From FW021-bin31 sp964467635 (lineage in GTDB: Bacteria; Bacteroidota; Bacteroidia; Chitinophagales; Chitinophagaceae): 30,092 nt of DNA. The notes below the pieces were generated by a model. The model did no database searches. It was not told where the DNA came from and saw only the letters and a program-made list of their open reading frames with translations. Within the stretch, counting starts at the first letter, position 1. Each line of letters begins with the position of its first letter. Shown here one piece after another: positions 26,267 through 30,092 of the stretch. The position numbers were made by a program, and so were the translations under genes. Location of the stretch: positions 1 through 30,092 of the forward strand of contig CAYXRN010000025.1 in assembly GCA_964467635.1 (NCBI GenBank), read 5' to 3'.

Positions 26267-27877
26267 ATGAGATCACGCATTTATATAGCGCTTTTATTCA
26301 CTGTTCCGTTGATTTATGCTTCATGTACTAAAGAGGTAGAAAGTTCTTCCGGTGAGGATCCTTATAAAGAAACCATTTTGCCGGCTATTTCTTTTAAAGA
26401 AAACGGCGTGGCTCCGGTAATAGGAAGCCCGGGAGATACCGTTATGTTATCAGGTACCGGTTTTTCGGAGCATCAGGAGGCCCTTTCTGTATTGTTCAAT
26501 GGCCAGGAGGGGACACTCTTGAGCGCTACGGATACGACAGTACGAGTTATAGTGCCGCAAAAAGCGGCCACCGGCGCTATCACGGCCCAGGTGGGGCAAC
26601 AGTATTTTTTCGGCCCTTTTTTCCGGGTGCTTGGTGCGCTGCGGATGGATACCTTATACCCGGGATTTCGTGGTGCTAACGGCGCCATTCGAGATATAAT
26701 ACCGGTTGGTTCTGATAAGTTTTTTATCGTTGGAAGCTTTACGGATTATGACAATGCGAATATTAAGGGCGGAGTCAACAGGGCCGCGCTCATTAATAAA
26801 GACGGAACACTTGATCGGAACTTTAGTTACGGCTCCGCTACCGGTGCTTCCTCCACCATTTATTGTGCTGCCAGGATTGAGGAAGACGCGAAGTATCTTG
26901 TCGCCGGAGGATTTAGCCGCTATGGGGATATACACAATATGAATAGCTTTGCCCGGCTAAATTTTGACGGTAGTGTGGATTCCATAGCTGTAGATGTGCC
27001 CTCCGGTGATATTGTCTGGGCCTCAGCGCTGAAGGGTGGTGTTGCCGGACGTGTAACCCAGCTTCATCTTTTGCCCGACAAAAAATATATAGCCATCGGT
27101 AATTTCAGGTATTATGTCGAAATGAACTACAACCTTACTTCGGTTGCTGGCTTTGATTCTACGCATTTGGACTCTACCCTGGTGAATTACATTGCACGTT
27201 TTAATGCAGACGGATCTTTAGATACTACTTACCATTATGACCTGGTAAACCACAGGGGAATGGAGACCGTTAACGGTTCCATTAATGCCTCTTTATTGCT
27301 GCCGGATGGGAAACTGCTTATTGTGGGTAATTTTACAAAGTATAATGGCAAAAAGGCCAATCGTATTGCCAGGTTGAACCCGGATGGGAGCCTCGACATG
27401 TCCTTTCACTACGGAGCAGGCGCTGACCGGGCAATCACAGATATTGCTCCTGCCAATGACGGCGGCTATTACTTAGTGGGTACCTTCAATTCCTATGATG
27501 GACAAAAGGCTGCACATGCCGTAAAAATAAAAGCAGACGGCACTTATGACCCTTCTTTTGATATAGGAAAAGGCGCTGATGGGTTTATTTATGAAGTGTA
27601 TCAGCTTTCCGATGGCGCGATTTTGTTATCCGGCACCTTCAGGCTTTTTGATGACATGCGCTGTAACAATTTTGTCGTATTAAATGCAGACGGAAGCTAC
27701 CACGGCAGCTATAACAGTACTGGTGGATTTAACATTGGCATGGATGCCGTATCAGGGGGGATAACCAAGGTATTTGAAATCGAAGAGGAGCAAAGCCTGA
27801 TTGTCGTTGGCAATTTTGAGGAGTTTGACTACAGGGCTTCCAATAATATAGTTAAGCTTGATTATATCATTAAATAA
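26267..27877 (+). CDS. TIG/IPT plus delta-60-repeat surface lipoprotein
   Basis: A 536-residue lipoprotein: lipobox YASC (Cys20), an immunoglobulin-like IPT/TIG domain (~38-122; GSPGDTVMLSGTGF and TTVRVIVPQKAATGAITAQVG), then a delta-60-type repeat region to the end. Seven GxF-aromatic units are visible, near residues 155, 213, 277, 353, 404, 455 and 514 (e.g. VGNFTKYNG, VGTFNSYDG), and between them six copies of a LNxDGSLD-like turn (near 178, 232, 312, 370, 422 and 473). Such repeats should fold as beta-sheet blades, possibly a seven-bladed propeller. TIG domains are common in surface glycan-binding proteins of SusC/SusD loci, so this may be the ligand-binding protein of system B; a DUF5008-like label is possible. 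It starts 9 bases after the fasciclin gene. Confidence 0.82.
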   Translation: MRSRIYIALLFTVPLIYASCTKEVESSSGEDPYKETILPAISFKENGVAPVIGSPGDTVMLSGTGFSEHQEALSVLFNGQEGTLLSATDTTVRVIVPQKAATGAITAQVGQQYFFGPFFRVLGALRMDTLYPGFRGANGAIRDIIPVGSDKFFIVGSFTDYDNANIKGGVNRAALINKDGTLDRNFSYGSATGASSTIYCAARIEEDAKYLVAGGFSRYGDIHNMNSFARLNFDGSVDSIAVDVPSGDIVWASALKGGVAGRVTQLHLLPDKKYIAIGNFRYYVEMNYNLTSVAGFDSTHLDSTLVNYIARFNADGSLDTTYHYDLVNHRGMETVNGSINASLLLPDGKLLIVGNFTKYNGKKANRIARLNPDGSLDMSFHYGAGADRAITDIAPANDGGYYLVGTFNSYDGQKAAHAVKIKADGTYDPSFDIGKGADGFIYEVYQLSDGAILLSGTFRLFDDMRCNNFVVLNADGSYHGSYNSTGGFNIGMDAVSGGITKVFEIEEEQSLIVVGNFEEFDYRASNNIVKLDYIIK

Positions 27878-27892
27878 TTTTTTGATTTTGAT

Positions 27893-29101
27893 ATGTATAA
27901 CATGAAACTAAGGTACCTGCTTTTAGGGTTGCTGTTATTTGCATTTATTGCATGTAACAAAGACGGAGGGAAAGTTAACCCTGGCGATGGGCACGTTAAC
28001 CCCATTGATACAACGGAGCAACAAGATGTCGAGAAAAAAGAAATTAATATTGAGCAGGCGCTCTTTATTAATCCGGTAAATGTACGAACCCATACCAGCG
28101 ACACCCGGATTATGGATACCCTGATTCAGTATCTTGATCATACGCCTGAGGGTGCTGATGTGTACCTGAACATTTATTTGTTTAGCTACGAACCGGTCTT
28201 AAAGGCGGTTAAAAGGGCGTATTTCCGGGGGGTGAAGATGCACGTGATGATTGATAACGGTCGTTCTGCCAGTATTGATGAGAATGAAACGACTATCGAG
28301 CAGTTGGAGATCATGTTTAGCAACAGCTCCTCTGAATTGGTAGTCGTTGAATCTGATACGGACCCTTCTCTTACGGCTATTGATCATCACAAACATGTGT
28401 TATTTTCAGAAATTGACCTGCCGCAGGGGATAGCGAAAAATGTCGTGTTTTCTACTTCACACAATTTCATATATAGTGCGACCATGAAGGTACAGGACGC
28501 GGTCATCATGACCAATAAGAAACTGTATGACGCCTTCCTGGACAATTGGAATGCCATGAAGGCCCGCGCCCAGTCCGGCATGAAGGATTTTACTTATACG
28601 GTAGTCGATTTGGATAGCATAAAGGTATTTTTCTTTCCCAGGCGGAAGGATGGCGACTGGGATGGCGATGATACCGTGTTGGATATTTTGAATAAGATCA
28701 GTGATTTTTCATCGGCCGTGGTCAGAGTGGGCATGTCCGACTGGACAGATGGCCGGATGGAAGTAACGGAAAAGTTGACTGAATTGGAAGAGCAAGGCGC
28801 AGCGGTAGAGGTGATTGCCAAAAACAAGGCCGACCAGGCCGTTTTGGATGAATTACAGCGCCTGCAGGACGCGGGAGGATATGTTAAGGTATTGGACATG
28901 GATCCGGAAAACATTCATTCGAAGTTTATCATGATCAAAGGGGTTTTGGATGGAAAGCAGCAAAAAATTATTATGTGTGGTTCCCACAACCTCACCGCTT
29001 ATGCATTAAAGTATAACAATGAGGTTATCCTTATGCTGAAGAACAGTGCCTTGTTTGATGATTACTGGAATTATTTTGATGCGTTGAAAGAGACCTTATA
29101 A
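27893..29101 (+). CDS. Phospholipase D-fold lipoprotein with altered HKD motifs
   Basis: A lipoprotein with two phospholipase-D-type domains. Counting from the second ATG (27902, 399 residues; 27893 is equally possible), the lipobox FIAC gives lipid Cys18. Domain 1 has a HHK motif (His162, Lys164) and STSHN (184-188); domain 2 has HSK (His339, Lys341) and CGSHN (359-363). The HxK catalytic pairs and the GSxN-like asparagines are kept, but the Asp expected five residues after each Lys is Ser169 and Lys346. PLD enzymes cleave phosphodiesters in phospholipids or nucleic acid; activity here is uncertain. Mature start CNKDGG suggests surface display. It is last in the operon, 15 bases after the TIG protein, so a phosphodiester-containing ligand such as a teichoic-acid-like polymer is possible; this is inference. 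Confidence 0.82.
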   Translation: MYNMKLRYLLLGLLLFAFIACNKDGGKVNPGDGHVNPIDTTEQQDVEKKEINIEQALFINPVNVRTHTSDTRIMDTLIQYLDHTPEGADVYLNIYLFSYEPVLKAVKRAYFRGVKMHVMIDNGRSASIDENETTIEQLEIMFSNSSSELVVVESDTDPSLTAIDHHKHVLFSEIDLPQGIAKNVVFSTSHNFIYSATMKVQDAVIMTNKKLYDAFLDNWNAMKARAQSGMKDFTYTVVDLDSIKVFFFPRRKDGDWDGDDTVLDILNKISDFSSAVVRVGMSDWTDGRMEVTEKLTELEEQGAAVEVIAKNKADQAVLDELQRLQDAGGYVKVLDMDPENIHSKFIMIKGVLDGKQQKIIMCGSHNLTAYALKYNNEVILMLKNSALFDDYWNYFDALKETL

Positions 29102-29107
29102 TTGCAT

Positions 29108-29138
29108 TTTGATAAGTATGTAATCTTACTTATATTTA
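29108..29138 (+). promoter_or_regulatory. Promoter with inverted repeat before the ECF sigma gene
   Basis: TTTG at 29108-29111, a 19-base spacer and TATATTTA at 29131-29138 form a Bacteroidota-type promoter with one mismatch in the -7 box. A 7-base inverted repeat ATAAGTA-N8-TACTTAT (29112-29133) fills the spacer, a good place for an operator. A purine-rich AAAAAAGGAG (29145-29154) precedes the ATG at 29162. The -7 box is part of a TATATTTATC word also present at 13501-13510 before SusC-A. Confidence 0.55.
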
Positions 29139-29161
29139 TCTCCGAAAAAAGGAGCAGATGG

Positions 29162-29740
29162 ATGAAAAAAGATTTACATTCTGAAAAGCAACTTCTCGAT
29201 CGATTAAACAACAATGCTCCCGGCGCTTTTGAACAGGTTTATAAGACGTATGTAGCAGACCTTTTAGGCTACGCAGCCCAAAGGCTATCTTCGTTAGAAG
29301 AAGCAAGAGATGTGGTACAAGACATCTTTTTAAATCTTTATGAGCGCCGAAGGACACTGAATGTTGAAGGCTCTTTAAAAGCCTACCTCTTTTCTGCATT
29401 AAAATATAAAATTATTGATCACATTCGTAAGAATGTGCATAGGGAATATTATGCCAATTTGTTGTTTTCTTTTCCCCAAAAAGGAGAAGATAACGTTTTT
29501 AGCGAGTTGGTGTATAATGATTTGAACGCGATTGTGGAAAAAGAAATTGAACGGCTTCCTTCCAGAATAAAAGAAACGTTCCTGCTCAGTCGTAAAAAAC
29601 ACTTGAGTATTTCTGAAATAGCTGCTTACATGAATATTTCAGAACAAACCGTTAAAAATCAATTGACTACAGCCATGAAACGGCTCCGCCCTGTGTTAGA
29701 TAAAGTGCTCCTGCTGGCAATCCTTCTATTTTTTTGTTGA
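29162..29740 (+). CDS. ECF RNA polymerase sigma factor (Bacteroidota-type)
   Basis: A 192-residue extracytoplasmic-function sigma factor. Region 2 lies at ~22-90 (AFEQVYKTYVADLLGYAAQR, EEARDVVQDIFLNLYERR) and region 4 at ~125-178 (ERLPSRIKETFLLSRKKHLS, then ISEIAAYMNISEQTVKNQL), giving -10 and -35 recognition. A hydrophobic tail (LLLAILLFFC) is common in this Bacteroidota family. The ATG at 29162 is preferred: it follows a purine-rich site, and the longer frame from 29102 would include the promoter. It is normally held by a FecR-type anti-sigma factor, whose gene starts 214 bases downstream. It may also be read from the upstream operon, since the gap is 60 bases, but a separate promoter is present. 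Confidence 0.92.
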   Translation: MKKDLHSEKQLLDRLNNNAPGAFEQVYKTYVADLLGYAAQRLSSLEEARDVVQDIFLNLYERRRTLNVEGSLKAYLFSALKYKIIDHIRKNVHREYYANLLFSFPQKGEDNVFSELVYNDLNAIVEKEIERLPSRIKETFLLSRKKHLSISEIAAYMNISEQTVKNQLTTAMKRLRPVLDKVLLLAILLFFC

Positions 29741-29816
29741 TTTTTCAAAAGCTTTCCATAAAGTTTTCTAAGGGCATCGGGCTGAACTCTTCTTGTGTTG
29801 TCACTGTATCGGACAA

Positions 29817-29833
29817 ATTCCCTGAACGGGAAT
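29817..29833 (+). repeat. Short hairpin in the sigma/anti-sigma gap
   Basis: ATTCCC (29817-29822) pairs with GGGAAT (29828-29833) around a five-base loop. No T-run follows, so it is not a typical terminator. The whole gap 29741-29954 holds no convincing gene; a 69-codon minus-strand frame there has no recognisable features. Confidence 0.3.
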
Positions 29834-29954
29834 GAGGTCTCCCAAAATCGTCAATAGGTCCGCCCGGAACTGCATCTAATCTTTTTTTTTCAAAAAGTAG
29901 TACCCTTTGGCTTTTCAGCCGACTTAACGATATAGAGTCAATTAAAATGATCAT

Positions 29955-30092
29955 ATGAGTAAAGACCAGGTAGTAACCTTATTAGATAAATATTTAAAAG
30001 GGGAGTGTTCCGAAGAGGAGATACGACAGGTGGAGGTATGGCTGGAGGGCATTTATAGTGGAAATAACGAGTGGAACAGACTATCTGAAAAG
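29955..30092 (+). CDS. FecR-like anti-sigma factor, 3' end outside window
   Basis: The first 46 codons of a gene that runs off the right edge. It begins MSKDQVVTLLDKYLKGECSE, followed by EEIRQVEVWLEG, the usual short cytoplasmic helical N-terminus of Bacteroidota FecR proteins (a YLxGxxSxEExxxVExWL pattern) that binds the ECF sigma factor. The transmembrane helix and periplasmic FecR domain would lie beyond the window. Position directly after an ECF sigma gene supports the call. FecR normally receives a signal from the STN domain of a TonB-dependent receptor, usually encoded next to it, here presumably to the right. The gap of 214 bases from the sigma gene is longer than usual for a two-gene operon. 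The ATG at 29955 overlaps a CATATG. Confidence 0.8.
   Translation, partial: MSKDQVVTLLDKYLKGECSEEEIRQVEVWLEGIYSGNNEWNRLSEK

Larger units (their letters stand above)
13579..29101 (+). other. Probable nine-gene transcription unit: two SusC-SusD-fasciclin cassettes
   Basis: Nine plus-strand genes follow one another with gaps of 20, 11, 12, 39, 11, 46, 9 and 15 bases, with no internal terminator or exact promoter seen. Order: SusC-A, SusD-A, FAS1-CBM6-CBM6, DUF5007-like, SusC-B, SusD-B, FAS1, TIG/delta-60 protein, PLD-fold protein. All nine are secreted and seven are lipoproteins. No degradative glycosidase, lyase or peptidase is included, so the unit looks dedicated to binding and import, possibly with phosphodiester chemistry. 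Confidence 0.75.

Noticed and set aside
29741..29765. Possible terminator after the sigma gene around AAAGCTTT
   Set aside because: The word is a short palindrome without a loop, and no stable stem followed by a T-run can be drawn.
29745..29954. 69-codon minus-strand open frame filling the sigma/FecR gap
   Set aside because: No recognisable motif, no promoter on that strand, and its start overlaps the FecR start codon; most likely chance.

Overview
The window comes from a Bacteroidota chromosome, most likely a Sphingobacteriales/Chitinophagales-type soil or environmental bacterium. The signs are three SusD-like lipoproteins and two SusC-like receptors, several lipoproteins with Bacteroidota-type sequences after the lipid cysteine, promoters of the TTTG-N(19-20)-TAnnTTTG class, and a Bacteroidota-type ECF sigma factor followed by a FecR anti-sigma factor. 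I saw no tRNA, rRNA, CRISPR array, insertion sequence or phage gene. The genus cannot be fixed from sequence reading alone.

Positions 1-2855 are the end of one glycan-uptake locus: a SusD-like protein cut by the window edge, then a formylglycine-type sulfatase. Positions 2908-3400 hold a decayed minus-strand fragment of a di-haem cytochrome (DUF1111-like) gene. Positions 3485-13303 are housekeeping and metabolic genes: a YjjG-type HAD nucleotidase, a cation diffusion facilitator, a MurG-like glycosyltransferase, a 44-residue lipoprotein with a well-formed promoter, an unrecognised 83-residue protein, an arginase-fold protein with damaged metal ligands, a DUF4256 protein, thioredoxin, a GNAT acetyltransferase, a DeoR/GlpR-type repressor, divergent glpD, and a glycerophosphodiester phosphodiesterase lipoprotein. 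The last three form a glycerol-phosphate module: the phosphodiesterase releases glycerol-3-phosphate, GlpD oxidises it, and the repressor probably controls the divergent promoter.

Positions 13579-29101 are the most interesting part: nine same-strand genes with gaps of 9 to 46 bases, probably one transcription unit. The unit has two successive SusC-SusD-fasciclin triplets. The first fasciclin protein carries two CBM6 modules and is followed by a DUF5007-like lipoprotein. The second fasciclin protein is bare and is followed by a TIG/delta-60-repeat lipoprotein and a phospholipase-D-fold lipoprotein. No glycoside hydrolase, polysaccharide lyase or peptidase is present. Seven of the nine products are lipoproteins, and most have Lys plus Asp/Glu just after the lipid cysteine, as in surface-exported Bacteroidota lipoproteins. 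The unit looks like a surface binding and import apparatus for an unknown ligand, preceded by a 275-base leader with a hairpin and a 20-base perfect palindrome.

Positions 29162-30092 hold an ECF sigma factor with its own promoter and inverted repeat, then, after a 214-base gap, the start of a FecR-like anti-sigma gene that runs off the window. Neither SusC protein in the window shows the extra N-terminal signalling (STN) domain that normally partners FecR, so this pair may serve a transporter beyond the right edge.
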